Assembly (NCBI GenBank): GCA_963931865.1
Contig: OZ007505.1
Span: 11,273,474 to 11,337,473 of the forward strand
Source: Axinella damicornis
Taxonomy: Eukaryota > Porifera > Demospongiae > Axinellida > Axinellidae
Direction of reading: 5' to 3'
Length of the DNA stretch: 64,000 nucleotides
The notes under the pieces are model-generated. The model saw nothing but the letters and a program-made list of their open reading frames with translations, had not been told where the DNA came from and ran no database searches. Positions 11,432 to 24,442 of the stretch are shown here, one piece after another; within the stretch, counting starts at the first letter, position 1; the number at the start of each line of letters is the position of its first letter. The translations under genes were made by a program, and so were the position numbers.

Positions 11432-13787
11432 CTCATCCATATCGACCCTCCTGTGCCTTAGTTTCAGGCAGTAATGCGCCAGTGTCTGAATACTGGCATA
11501 GGGAACAAAGTCATCTCCAGGGATGCAAGGGTCCACCAGCTGTTTGAATTCATGTAGACCTTCCTTGCCAAATGAATCTGAAAACATGGTGTCCTGAACA
11601 CAGAACATAACTATTATACGTAGAACTCGGGGTAAGTACTTAGGAAACTTTGCAGGAATATGTCACTTACAAGTGCCGGAATAGTCCTATTTTCGTCATA
11701 CGCAAACTGCCCACTGTATGTTTCCAGAACTTCCTACAAGTGCATTAGTGGAGACTGATACAAATGTTGGTGGCATTTGGCAGAGAATGTCATTTGTTTA
11801 CCACTCCAGAGCTGTAAAAATCCAGTTTGGGGGACCCATTTCTCCCATCAGATACTCTGGGGCCTGATAACCAGCCGTTCCACATGCTTCATTAACTTTA
11901 ACAATACTCTTTCCTTTTGAGAGCAATGGCATTTTCTTGGCCATGCCAAAGTCACTAATCTTGGCATGCATCTCTCCATCAAGTAGGATGTTGGAGCTGC
12001 ATATATGTAGACACAACACCACCACATCAGTTGAATGCATTCATTATATAGTCAAGAGATATACCTCTTAACATCCAGGCGCACAACTGCTTGTGTGTTT
12101 CCTTGTGTGCTGTGCAGAAAGGAAAGTCCTTCTGCAGCTTCAATACGAATCTGCAGCCGCAGACAAATGTCAATCAGGTCCTTGTCCTGTGATTGATAAA
12201 ACAGTAGCTATTAATGTTACACCTACTGCACAATGATGTCTAAACATTCACTTGCCTGGTGGAGATGTGAGTACAGGGTTCCACCAACCATCAGCTCATA
12301 CACAATTGCTGGTATAGAGAAGGGTCGGTGCAAACACCAAAAATCTTGATAAGCCTGTTGTGCCTATACCTGTGTAATTGTATGCATGCTGATTCGAATG
12401 CTAACCACACTTGTAGTTGGCCGAACAACTCTGGAAAAAGCAACTGTAGGTGCGTTACCTGCTGAAAATCTCAACCTCCGCTGAAATGTGTCGCCAGCCT
12501 TCATGTTGAGCTGTGTAAGTCGGATGGCAAACATACAATAGGGTATGGCTGAAGTTGCACTCACTTCTCCCATTGGACAGTCCTTTACAGCAACATCAGT
12601 TGATCTCAGCCGGCCCCTGTAGACCGTTCCAATTGATCCACTACCAAGCAACTGGCACATGTCGCCTGTAGCTTTGTTGATGTCCCTCATTGTGTATGCA
12701 ATCAGCCCTGGAGAAATCCATGAGGAATGCAACTGAACTTTCATTTACCATGTGTACTGGGTACAGAAGAACTGCCAGAAAAACCATATGATGAACTAGG
12801 GGAACAATGAGCAAGTGTTGAAGATCCATGCGTGGTCTTTGCAGGTATGCTGCATGTGGAACTCTTCTCCTGCTTAACTATGATGACATCATTTTTATCC
12901 TGTACAATGCATGTATAGGTGTGGTAAACATACAATGAACCATAATTTTGCGTAAGAATATACCGTACAGCCTTTCTAACCTCCATCTCTTCTAGTTCAT
13001 AATCAGGAGGGAGCCCCAAATAAAATATGTTGCTGCGGACGAGGACAACCTTTCTATGAATGAAGAAAGCGATGTGAAGACACTGTAATCCACTTCTGCA
13101 TTCTTGTGCAGTAGGTGGGGAAGTGGCAAGTTCATGCCATATGCAAGTTCAATTTTACGCTTCATGGCTTCAACTCCGTCAGATGGAAGGAAAGTACCAA
13201 CCATTTTGAATTTGTTAGGGTGAACACCACGGTATGAGCTACTGGTTTGACGCTTTAGTGAACAGGTTAGCTGCAAAGATGAGCATGTTTGCAGCTATTG
13301 GATGGCATAATTTCATTACCCATTATACCTCTATGGAATTATGCACACATACCATGATTGTGCCACAGACTGATTGGCCTTTTACAACTTTAGGTAGTTT
13401 CGCAGCATGTCCTAAACGGAGTTCTGGCTGAGATGCCCTGTACTCAGACATTATAATGTAGGTTTGGTGACGTACTTGGTGACAGAAATTCTCAATTGTA
13501 CCATTCCTGTTACCTATACCGTAGTCTCTTGAAAATATGCCCACCCTCGAAAATACGCCCACCCCACTTTTCACCCCCTCATCTATGGCAGTGCTATCAG
13601 CCTGCAACATTTGAAATGTATACACTTACCCAGTGCCACCCTTTTTCTTCTTCCCATCCACACGAGTGTCATCACTTTCTTCCCCAGACACCAGCTCATC
13701 CTCATCCTCATCAATTGGCTGTCTTCTCTTCAACCCCCTTGTCCTGCTTGCTCCCTCATTAACACCACTGGGGCCTTCTTTGTCCAT
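11432..13787 (-). pseudogene. Receptor-like/IRAK-type protein kinase with frame breaks
   Basis: Proposed exons: 13787-13630, 13506-13353, 13270-12981, 12899-12749, 12707-12565, 12510-12459, 12369-12256, 12186-12065, 11996-11802, 11733-11671, 11593-11432 (3' end open). The kinase part begins with MRDINKATGDMCQLLGSGSI (Gly-rich loop), then DVAVKD (ATP lysine), ISAEVEIFSRYRHNRLIKIF (alpha-C glutamate), IVYELMVGGTLYSHLHQ, RLDVKSSNILLD (catalytic loop Asp, HRD replaced by RLD), ISDFGMAKK and GTAGYQAPEYLMGE. It most resembles the plant RLK/Pelle/IRAK group. The reading frame changes without a plausible intron near 13,060-13,100, near 12,325 and near 11,835 (a C5 run; the shifted frame gives SPKLDFYSSGV, the alpha-F segment). 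Active-site residues are otherwise kept, so this is a young pseudogene or carries assembly indels. The N-terminal half (acidic, KKKKGG) is unrecognised and might belong to another gene. Confidence 0.6.
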
Positions 13788-14458
13788 CTTAAAGTTGAAC
13801 AGAATGCAGTTACAACACATAAACATGCAACCAATATGTACATCAGCTAATACCTGGATGCTACGTTCACAGGGGAGACACCGGCTTCCGTTAACGAGTC
13901 CAGGTTCAAATGTTAAAGCTTCCCTTACCATGTACATACTTGGAAACTATTTGGAGATTATCTGGACTGTGCACACCACCCAATTAAGTTATGGAATTCA
14001 ATTTGCTTCAGCAATCATCATTAAGTATCAATCAAAGAACTGCAGTACAAATAAACATTAATACATAAACAATGCATGATATATAAAAGGCTAGAATAAA
14101 TTGGATATGAAAGGCTAGATATGACAAGCTGGTGAACTGAATCCTTTAAACTAATGTGATCTTCAAATTATTCCACCAGAGTGGATACTTCAGAATCACC
14201 TGTGTGCGTTAACAAAATAGGTACTTGGATGAATTATCTACACAGAATGAAGTTGCAGTATCAACATTTGCTTTGTCTGTTGAGCTATAATATTCCATGG
14301 TGGACATAAAAGAAGAGGTGCTGCTAAGCATGTAGTTAGCAATAGTACATCTACCAAGGTGATACTTGAATGCAATTTGGGTTGAAGTAATAATAAGCCC
14401 AGTGCACCCATTGGTAATGAATGGGGCACGCACAGATCTAGATATAGACGTACCTCAT

Positions 14459-14513
14459 AGCTGGATTGAATTGGATCTCAGATTTCACGTGGACCTTGAA
14501 TAAGGCCTCCTAC
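14459..14513 (-). CDS. Possible isolated exon
   Basis: GAG-initial stretch EALFKVHVKSEIQFNPAMR lies between an AG acceptor and a GTACGT donor. Together with the fragments at 14,947-14,760 it could be an exon of a BEN-type or coiled-coil protein. No firm family. Confidence 0.25.
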
Positions 14514-14699
14514 AAAAATGAACAATTGGGATATAACTACTACATCATCATTAGATGAGAGCAGGTCTTCCTTAGTTATGTAACCTCAAGCCATCATTGA
14601 CATCAGCTACCCACGTGCACATTGTGGCACAAGTCAGATAGAACATTCCTCCTTGTATATGGTTTTTTCCCTTGGCTATGCCTCTGGTATAACCGCGTC

Positions 14700-16300
14700 C
14701 GTGCAGGACATAATTATGGGCACATAACTTCCTCTGTGACATGGTCTAGCACATACATCAAATTTTGCTTGTACGTGCAACAACTTACACTGAGTGCATT
14801 TGGGTACGCTCTTTTCTTTCCCTTAGTAACAGGTACTTGATTCTCCTTTTCAGCAAGCGGGGATATTTGGATCTTTGTTTCATTCAGGTCATCACGAACA
14901 GATGCAACTGTCCTACAAAGTGAGTCATGCTTTTTCAGAAGTTCCATATATTTTCATATCAGCAACTGATGGTCCACTACTAGCGCTTGAACATGAACTC
15001 GAAGAACGGCTACAACCTGGCCTCTGCTGCTGTCTATGTGGCGTAGAGTTAAAGAGTCACTGTTGCTGCCATCATCGTCTGGATGGGACCGTGCACCGTC
15101 ACCAAAGGGGTCTTCTGGCTCAGAACAGTGCTGTAAAACTTGCTTCTTCTTAAAGGTTGTGATAGGTGGTCTCATGACAGAAAACACCTCCAGTATCATG
15201 GAACAGTATGTTGAACCGGTTGCGACGAAATGTGGCCAAGAGTAGGTAATCCACTCCATTGGTATGTGTGCTAACCAGGAATTGAGGCAGAAAAGCCATC
15301 CTAGGCCTTGAAGTCCATGCAGGTGCAATGATAATTCCACCTAGCATGCTCTGCTAAAGAGGCTGCATGTGGCACTATCCGCCTAACAAGGACAGTTTGC
15401 AATGCCGTCCAGAAACATGGGTCCCAACGGGCAGGTGTGCACCCCATTTTCACCCATTTTCCTTCCAACATGCGCTGCAATGGGCCAGTCAGCAGCTTGT
15501 TGATCAGCCCATTGGCTTTACACCCTGCCATGTAGACTGGATCGGCTGCAACTGCTTTGAGCCGGGAATTTTCTGCACCATACTCCTCAAAAATGAACAG
15601 TGCCAGACTTCTCATCTGAGAGGTCAGTCCAGCCTGCCTTCACTTCAGAGAGGATTTTCTCCCTCTAACGGAGAGTTAAACTTCTCTGCTGAATGCCTGT
15701 CTGACCTGGTATTCTTGATGGTGGTTATAATTCACTTTCCTTGGTGACTGGATGTGGTGTCATCAGGTCCATCACTGATGTTATCAATGTCTGTGATGAC
15801 TTGGTCAAGAACCTCCAATGTGTTGGCTGCACTGCCAGCTTTCGTATCGCACAGTGCAACTGAATAGCAGGCATCTGTTGTTGAGATTTGGTGTCCTCCA
15901 TACTTTTCACCAAACTTGGTAGTCCCGGTAGTCCCGTCTGTATGGAGGGTGTTGAATGCAGTTGTTGGTAGCACTTGTAGTTTGAAGCTTCAGCAATCAT
16001 GTTGTTGATCGTTGATGGTGCAGGATGACGTTCGACTGTTATCCTGCTACACGTAGCACTCTGTATATAGTTGCCAAGAGAGAGCAAGGAGATGCAGCAT
16101 TCCTGAACCTCGTCAGTGTACCTCCCATCAGTAAAGGTTTGAAGCTTGGTATTTCTCTCACCTTCGAGCTGATCAATATGATCTTGCTGCTGTTCCAGCT
16201 CATGTTGCACTTCAGCTATCTGTATCTGTAGCTGCAGCTCCGCTATGTCATTTTCATCCTCACTAGAAGAGAGTTCCATTACTTTCAGCTTCTTCCTAAT
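14700..16300 (-). pseudogene. Decayed copy of a repeat-borne invertebrate protein family
   Basis: Minus-strand fragments in order: an acidic/coiled-coil segment (LQIQIAEVQHELEQQQDHID) followed by FTDGRYTDEVQECCISLL; TDGTTGTTKFGEKYGGHQIS and TLEVLDQVITDIDNI near 15,950-15,800; EEYGAENSRLKAVA and WVKMGC near 15,590-15,470; and LATFRRNRFNILFHDTGGVF near 15,230. I recall this order (TDGTTKFGE then FRxNRFNILF) from a multicopy uncharacterised family in cnidarian and sponge genomes, probably carried by a transposon. A 10-bp duplication inside the GTT KFGE motif and several stops and shifts break it. Exon-like pieces at 15,153-14,990 (HCSEPEDPFGDGARSHPDDD) and 14,947-14,760 (SPLAEKENQVPVTKGKKRAY) may be its tail or another gene. 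Confidence 0.5.
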
Positions 16301-16486
16301 TAGCGCTCTTGTGGCATGTTGCTCGTTATTCTGTTTTTTGATACTTGTATTATTGTGAGTACAAAATTTTGTGATTTGAAGGTACCTCAGATTTTGTGGG
16401 TTTTCACTTAGCAAAGTCCTGCTACTTAATAATTCAATTGAATTCGCTAATGATATTATTAGTGAATGCAAATGTAGTGAATTCAC

Positions 16487-17379
16487 CTGCGCTCACTCAC
16501 TTCACTAAGCTTTGTAGCAGCAGTTAATGATATTAGCCTAACCGAAAGGAATTATAGTTGAAAAGATCAAGTGGTTACCCCAATATGATGTATGGCACCC
16601 AAGTAATAGTGACCAGATTTTAAACACCACCGCTGAAGTCCTCTTTGATTGGTGACTTTGCAACCGAAGTTGAAGGCTGCTTGCACACAGGAGATAGCTA
16701 TAGGGTGCGGAAATTTGAGGACGACGCTTACTGTATTAACACAGCATAGAATTCTTTCGGACATGATCTGTTGGCATCACTAGTTCAAGGCTGATTTTTC
16801 TGTGAGAAGTAGTTACATTGCGCAAGCATATCTTGATGATGTACTCATTAATGAGTGGTTGTGGTCAGAGTCGCGAATGTGGAGAGTATGGCTGTGTGCA
16901 ATTGTGTGTGAAGTTTTGAGCATGAAAACCAATTGGGAACGTTATCTAGGGTATACATATGTTTGAGTAAATTGCAAGCCATTAAACTGACCTCCAAAGT
17001 CTATACGGTTGGTAAAGGGTTTCAGAACTAAAAGCACGACCTTACTGATTCGAGTTTCAGTAATTATCAGCGGTCTTCACACTAAGTAATTTGATACACA
17101 TTGCAAGAGTACTTGGTGCGCTTGCCCCTTTAGGTGCATGGCCAATTGTCCACAACATTTTATACATTATTATATCTGCCCAGACATGCAACTTAATTAT
17201 CAGTGGGTGTGGTTTGGCCAGCTTTTCCCACTGGGAGTTGTTAACTTTCCTGGCATGAGTCTTTGTGCATGCCTGCGGGCCTATTTATCTGGGAGTGAGT
17301 GATGGTCGATTATGTATAGTGCCTTGACAAACTGATTTGTGAATCTCTGGATACCCTCACTCTTCTCCTTCCCCATTAG
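16487..17379. other. Non-coding stretch
   Basis: No gene recognised; AT-rich, no clear repeat. Confidence 0.3.
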
Positions 17380-17928
17380 AATGTTTTGCCCCTGTATCAA
17401 AGAAAGCAGAGCAGCTTCTCCAGCCAAAGGGAACAGCACAAGGCACGCATCAACGTGCAGCTACAACAGGTATGTGGTGTAAAGTGTTATGTGTGTGTCA
17501 GCACTGAGCATTATAAGTGCTTGTATATACGAGCTTTCAGGCATGGTTGGCAATGAAAGCATGGAGCTCACCTTTCCCTTGGCTGTTTGTGGCTTATACA
17601 CTGACTTACCACAACAACTGAACATAGCGACCAGAGTGCAGATTTGCTGTCGTTCTCATCAAACACAGAGATGGGGGTGCTGGGGATACTGATCAAATCC
17701 ACCTCTTTAGGTACCAATCCGCTTTAATGTGTGAAATGATCCACACTTAGTAATTTATGCTTACAGAGTGAGTTAATGCTGAATGGCAAGGATTGTTTTT
17801 CCCCAAACTAGTTATTATTCTTGAGAAAGATACCTCTTTACCCCTCCCTAATCCCTCCCTCCCTCCCTCTGATCCCTCCCTAGCTCACCAGCCTCCAGAA
17901 GATTGGAGTGTGTGACTACAATCTATAA
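17380..17928 (+). CDS. Two candidate 3' exons of an unrecognised plus-strand gene
   Basis: 17380-17469 follows a good pyrimidine-rich acceptor (TTCCCCATTAG), is open for 30 codons (NVLPLYQRKQSSFSSQREQH then KARINVQLQQ) and ends at GTATGT. 17884-17928 follows CCCTCCCTAG and reads LTSLQKIGVCDYNL then stop, in matching phase 0. The basic, Gln-rich peptide is not recognised and I could not find exons upstream, which may have been disrupted by the repeat-borne sequence at 14.7-16.3 kb. Confidence 0.3.
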
Positions 17929-19479
17929 GAGCAGCGACTATCGATGGCAGTGTCAGATCCATAAATTCTGTAAGCAAGTTATGAAACACATGGTATTAAG
18001 TAGTGAACATCTTGTGCAGAGATGGGGGATTACTTTGATTGTGCATATTCTGCTGGGATGGATGGGGCTGCATAGTGTTCTATTGGGATTGGAAGCTCTG
18101 ACCCTGCCCTCCATCATCACCTTGTTCAGCTTCATTCTAATGTCTCCAAAACCATGGCGCTTGATACATACTCTAATGGTATACCCATCCTAGTCCTAAA
18201 TTATGAGGGGCTGGGGACACACATTTTCTGTGTATTTTTTTTCTTTTTCGAGAGGTGTCCTAGAATAGGACAGGCCCTCATTGAATTGTACTTTGTTGTA
18301 CGTGTAGTTGATGTCAAGTTTCCTGTTGAGGTTATCAATGGGACATTTTGACTAAATTTCAAAAGAGATATACAGCAAATGTTTAATTGTCTAATTGTTT
18401 TCTGTTCTGAACTGCAGTGCTGTAGAGTGCATCAAAATGCATTCATGGGGAAGTCACTCCAGGTGTTCAGTTAGTGACTCAAGGTGACCAGCTGTCCAGC
18501 AAACTACATGTAGCTACGTAGAGAGACTTTGAAGATTGCCTGCACAACTCTCAAGTTCATCATTATAATTATCTTATGCGCTCTTGGCCATGTTGATGTA
18601 CAGAGAATACCAGTAGCAATTTTTTAAATTTCTCTATGCATTCACTTTCCTGAGAGAGGACAAAGATGACAGTTTGGAATTCAAATCTGGTGTGTAGGAC
18701 ACTATATTCTAGTCTTGACCATGGAACAAGCAGTGAATATATTCTACACTGTCAAACATGCAGATCTAGTGCAGCCCAACATGATGGCATAATGACAATC
18801 ATTAAGATAATTACTGGTGTTAGTCGATCCTATAGTTTTACTTCCCTGTTACTTATTGTTGGTAAAGAGTTAACCATGCAGGTTATACAATTTCAGCTAT
18901 ACTGCTAATGTGTAGGGCATATAATATTGTATTCACCCATGCTGCTCTACACATAAATTATTATTCCTTATTTCCCACCCTCAACAGAAAAACCAAGGTA
19001 TTGGAGATGCGGCATTCCTAATCAAAATGAACTGAACTGGAGTGGTCAAGTTGTATAAAATTATAAGACTTGTTTGTAGCTTTTCTCAGTCTCTCGAGTG
19101 GATGTCTAGCTGGTCTGTGAGTTACGTAGATGCCAGTATTTTCTTATAAGTCTGACACTTGTATCCTGAACTAAGCCTTCACTGCTCAAACTGCAGCTGC
19201 ATGCAGATATTTGTGTGCTCCACAGACACAAACTGATCACTTATCCCAGGCCTGTTGCGCGCTTGCGCACTGGGTAAAAATGAACTTGGACGTTCTTTAT
19301 CCATTCTATTAAGTTCCTTAAATCCCACTGAAGACACAAAGTTTTCATGCAGGTCCTAGGCCCCATTGGAAAGGGATGGTGATGACATCATCACTGAACT
19401 CGCTTGAGTTATGGCAGTATGTACATGCTCACTTTTTTTTCTGGAAGGGCAATTGCAAAGTGCATAATAGCTAAAACCC
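17929..19479. other. Non-coding stretch
   Basis: A single alternative terminal exon, KNQGIGDAAFLIKMN with stop after CTCAACAG at about 18,987, is possible but unsupported. Otherwise nothing. Confidence 0.25.
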
Positions 19480-19560
19480 AGGGTGGCTGCATGGTGAGCG
19501 TTGAAAGGTTGTTGGTTCGATTGAGTCCCACCATTGCCGGCGCCATATAAAGTATACGAG
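19480..19560 (+). repeat. tRNA-derived SINE-like head
   Basis: GTGGCTGCATGGTGAGCG resembles a polymerase III A box and GGTTCGATTGAGTCC, 30 bp on, a B box. No cloverleaf closes, so this is a SINE remnant rather than a tRNA gene. Confidence 0.35.
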
Positions 19561-19891
19561 ATTTCTTTCTCTCCTAGCTATAGGAGTTGACTCAGCTCTA
19601 CGTGCTATAGCTGCTGAGCACCTCTAGTTCATGCTAGAGATCAGTGGCCATTCCCATATTATTAGCTACATTTCTGAGTTCTGGAGCTTGGAATGATGGA
19701 AATTATGAAAGGTTACAGTTTAATGGAAGGTGCAGCACTTCTGAGTCAAAATCGGTATCTTTCAGAGCATGCAGCACTATATTGCCCAGTCTATACAGCA
19801 TGGCCGGCGCACACGGTAGGGCAGGTAGGGCAATGGCCATACCACTTTTTCCAGGATCCTTATATCACTACTTCACACCCTCTGCCTTAGA

Positions 19892-21045
19892 CAGGGGCGG
19901 ATCTTGGGGGGGGGGGCACCGGGGGCCGGTGCCCCCCCCCCCCCCCCCCCCCCCCCCCTTTTGCTTCTTCACCGCTTTGGTTACGGGATACCCAAATGTA
20001 ATTAACGTCTGATTAATTAAGTGGGCGTGGCTTCCTAGTTTTACAACTAATGTGGAGCTCGTTCTGGCTCACGCACTATGAAGTACAAGAGATGTATCAT
20101 TGGATGCTGCGGAGATCAGCGGTATAAGCGCTAGGGCACATGCACTGCGTGCAGTTATCGTACGACTCTGTTACAAGGATTTTTTGACGTCAAATTTTGG
20201 AGATAGAAAGGGACATTCCGAGCACAAATCGTACTTTATCGAGACCTACCTTGCCGATAGTGGTGACAGAGACCGTAGTGAAAGCCCGGGGAGGTCTACG
20301 ATGAGAGATAGAATCGACGGAAGTCGAAAGTGGAAGTCACAGAGGTCAAACCGTCCCCCTTTCAGCACGTACTACTTCACGGAAAGAGCCGACTATCGCT
20401 GTTCTGCTGTCTCTGGCACTGCAACAGGTACCTCACTTTCACTCGCGGTAACAGCGCACACCCTACACTGAACGGCAGCGAAGACGTTTGACGTCGAAAA
20501 TCAGTGGCCATCACGAACACGTCTTCACTATGGCAGGACAGCAGCTGCCTTGGTTAGGCGCATGCGTACAGGAAGTCACGCCCATTTAATTGGCCTAATA
20601 CAGGAAGTCACGCCCACTTAATTACCTAATTAGTTATTGGGTATCCCGTAACCTTAACTTGCTGCCGCTACGTTGCAACTCCTGGCCTGGCCTCCTCAGC
20701 TCGCAATACCGTGCGTTGCCTGAAACCGAACGGCTTGGGAACGAGACCACGATCTAGTATACCCCTCCGTGTACGTACGTATTATGTTCGTGAGCGAAAT
20801 TTGAGCAAGGAAGAAGCTCATGGCGGCCCTGGGACCTGCAATCTCGTACATCTGGAACTTGCAGTGCAAAGCGCGAAGGTGCCACGAGAGCCCATCCTGA
20901 GAAGTGAAAAATGAAGGCGAAAAATTTTTTCCTCGCTTCGCGCGGACTGATCGGCGCTACGCGCCTCTATGCACTGCCTCCGGCAGCGTTTAATATATAG
21001 TGCCCCCCCCCCCCCCCCCTTTCATAAATCCTGTATCCGCCCCTG
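19892..21045. mobile_element. Non-autonomous TIR element with long G/C runs
   Basis: CAGGGGCGGATC at 19892 is mirrored by GTATCCGCCCCTG ending at 21045. Just inside the arms lie a G run and C run (19907-19960) on the left and an 18-C run (21002-21019) on the right, so the ends can form a long G:C stem. The interior holds a nested element and no intact gene. Confidence 0.65.
19979..20653. mobile_element. Nested TIR element
   Basis: GGTTACGGGATACCCAA at 19979 and TTGGGTATCCCGTAACC ending at 20653 are perfect inverted termini; the next 40 bp also pair loosely (GTGGGCGTGGCTTCCT and AGGAAGTCACGCCCAC). 675 bp, no transposase. It sits inside the 19892-21045 element. Confidence 0.75.
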
Positions 21046-21079
21046 CCCTACCACCTCTAAAGGGAGTGCTCCGGCCCTG

Positions 21080-21480
21080 ATACACACACTGCTAGCACTA
21101 CAACAAAGATCAGCCACTACATTGAGATTAACCTTCGCGTTATTTTTATAAACTCATTAATGGTGTGTATTTGTATTATGACCTACCCCTTGTACCTCAC
21201 ACATCACAGTATGCACTTCGCAACAACCACTCCCTTGTTCAATTCAGTGCTCACACAAATTGTTTCTATTATTCCTTTTTCCCGTATGTAACTTCCCTGT
21301 GGAATACATTACCTGACTCTATTACTTCTGCACCCTCTATATATACATTTAAGAACCTTGTTCATCTAGTATAGTTTGTATGGGCATGTGCTTGTATTAG
21401 TGTTTTTCAGTATTCACTATGTCCTTTGCATTTGCATAAAGTTTTATAGAAAAAAAATAGAAAAAAAAAACCCTCTTAGA
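21080..21480 (+). mobile_element. LINE 3' fragment
   Basis: QQRSATTLRLTFALFL, then KLINGVYLYYDLPLVP and FFPYVTSLWNTLPDSITSAP read as the C-terminal end of a non-LTR retrotransposon polymerase protein (the WNxLP...SAPS-FK motif), followed by an A-rich tail near 21,450-21,470. Related in kind to the LINE at 36.9-39.1 kb. Confidence 0.7.
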
Positions 21481-24442
21481 GGACCTGATTGGTCAGCTAT
21501 TGCATAGCTGTTCTTTGTTGGGCAATATTCATAATTTTGTCATAGGGTGACAAAAGTGGCAGGTGAGTTAAGTGCCTATAGCTATGAAATAAACTACCCA
21601 ACTTAGGTTATCAGATCTGCCAGTATGCAGTGCACCCTCAGTGTGTGTTGTTGAAGGCTAAGAACCAGAGTGAGCATGCATACCTCCACATGAAAACTAT
21701 TGTCATAGAAAATCAGTAGCGGTGCTTTTGTGTGAACAAATGATAGCTTAATATTCTACCTGGAAGCAGGGGTTCATTATCATATACCCTTCATCTGCAT
21801 AGTACTTGGATATCACATCACTTCACCGTGTACCAATCAGATGCCATATGCCAGCTGTGTACATGTGCCTGTGTATGTGCCTAAACAAATTATATATAGC
21901 TATGAAGAGGAAACAGCATAGCAACACCATGGCAACTTAGTGGGATGAAGCAACAGGCTTCAAGTTTGTAGCTCCTTGTTTCAGAATAACCATGGCCAAA
22001 TCATCATCAACCTCTTGTTGTTCAGTACGACAGTGGATGGTACAGCTGAACCGAGCTAGTATGCTGATTCATTAATAAAGAGAACAAAATATTGATGATG
22101 ACGTGAGTGAATTGGACAAATCGCATAATTGCTATTGGCAACTTGCAGTATACAGCCAAGTCCACGGCCGTGCACATTAGAAGCAAATATTTAGGATGAC
22201 AACTACTAACTAAGCAATTCCAAAATAGTTCCAATATTATTTCAATCCATTATTACTGTCGGCCTCCGAAGTCCGTGGGATCATCTAGATAGAACAAGAA
22301 AGATTGGTGAATGAAACTTTAAGGGTGTGGATGTTCATAACACTTGGATGGTTTAGACACATGTAAAATTTTATACCGGGAGTAAACTCGGGAGTATAAG
22401 TCCCAATCAATGCATGCAGGCCAAGTTCACCGCATCTAGTCTCGCGGGTCAGCCCACTTCACGCAAGAATATATACATCACATCCTGAATTCTCCATGAA
22501 GTGTGGGCATGCACAAGTAATCGGTCTATATGTCAGTGTGTCAATCTTCATCTTTGTGGGCAGTTACAGCAAACCAGGTCTTCCTGGGGGTCGTCTTTCC
22601 TCTCAGAATACAAGTTAACAGCATTTCTGTGCTTGATAGGTGGAAGTTCTCTTTAAAATGTTGTTCAAATGAAAGCTTTTTCAAGCTATACTGGAACCCT
22701 TTTTCGTCAAGTACCCAATGATGTCATTTTATTCCAAATAAGAACAGTCCGAAAGCACCACTTCTGTACAGTGATATATGTGCTCTACTGGGCACCTCAA
22801 GTTATCTATGTGGCTAATATCATGCCATGGTGCATGTAATGAGCATACAACTACAGTCATATAATTCAACTACAGAAGATTTTTATACAACTGCAGTCAT
22901 AATACAACTATAGAAGATTTTATCCAACTACTTATACAGTCATATAACAAAGTACGAACCAGCAAGACGATTGGCTGCTTTTCCAAGAGCATCTAGATGG
23001 ATAGAAACATGCATGTAAACCTCTCACAGGAATGCTGTATCAACTACTCTAGTTATATCACAGTAAAATAATAGCGGCTAGATTGTTACTTTAACTCTTT
23101 ACCAACCGATGACTGCAAAAGCCGTCATAAGCTCCCGTATTAGCCTATGGGGATTTTATACCTTAGTATGGCCACACAATAACTTCCCTATAGGGTGCTA
23201 GGTCTAGAGGTCAGGGAGATGAATGTCATATTGTGGCAAATGCAAGATACAGGGAATTGTACACCACACTTATTTTAACTGCAAGTGTACAATGGCACAT
23301 CTGGACTACTGTTGGGTTTTAACTCACTTGGCACCATTATCTTGTCTGTGACCACAATTGACATTATGTTAAAGTATAAACAACTTATTTTCTGTATAAC
23401 ACTAAATTATGTACCACATCCTGTCTTACAATCGGCATGGAATACTTGAGAAGCAAGATTACAGTACCCAGGTTGGCACCAAAATGCAGTGACAAATTAA
23501 TGACTGTTACTGCACTCTGGAATTATAGATGGGTTCATATAGCTGCAGCACTGAATGCAGCAAGGGACTACTGCGGTAATTGGTGTGCAACTCACAGAAT
23601 TACAACTCAAGTCTACACCCAGGAATTTTAGTGATATTGGGGTCTGCACTTCCCCTGAGTCTAGAGTTTTAGGTTGCAACCATGAGTTAGGTTTCAAGGA
23701 CTGCTCCCTGAGTACTAGTCTCTAGAGTGGAGGGCAAGTTATATAATACTAGGGGATTGAGGTAGCTATTTGGCTCTTCACCTATATATCTATGCCATTC
23801 ACAGGGCGACACAACCTAAGCACAATGAGTGCTTTCTTGCTGTTCTCAACACAGTGGTCATTTTAAGAGGATACTTAGCTAGGCAAGTCTACTAGCTATG
23901 TAGCTAGCTAACACCAAATTCTGTGACCACCAACAGCTACGTAGTTCTGCAACATGTCAAACTCTCATGCATGGTCTCATTACTACTTTCAGTCAGACAC
24001 AACCTTCTACTTCCTCAGTGGTACCCACTGGCTTACTGTGTGCTGCGGACCTAAAGCCATTGGTGTTCCCTTATTATCAGCATGCTACAATCTTCATCCA
24101 TTTTTAGCTTCCATGCTAGGCTAATTAGCTAATGTGTAGTTAGTTAAGGCCTTACCACAATTTTTTTTTCCTGTCTAAAATTTGAGGCAGGTGCTTGACT
24201 GGAGCATAGTCATGCATAAGCTCTAGAGCTATTTGAATAATATACTATTTCAGTCTCCAAAATTGGTATACGAGTGGACAAATAAGCTGGTTCAAACCAC
24301 AGGCTTGATTCATGATCAAGGGTAAAGAATTACCTTGTAAAGCAATAGAGATGGATTTGAACCAGCATGCATGGGATCTTTCGTGTACATATCATAATAG
24401 TTATATATCACACCATATATCCAAGTATAGCCAAATCCTACA
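21481..24442. other. Non-coding stretch downstream of the receptor gene
   Basis: No supported gene on either strand. Short imperfect direct repeats (ACAACTACAGTCATA) occur at 22,849-22,940. Confidence 0.35.

Noticed and set aside
12318..12347. A 29-30 nt mini-intron to explain the kinase frame change
   Set aside because: It would remove the conserved IFGVCTD segment and is shorter than any other intron here.
19480..19560. tRNA gene
   Set aside because: A- and B-box-like motifs are present, but acceptor and anticodon stems do not form; more likely a SINE head.
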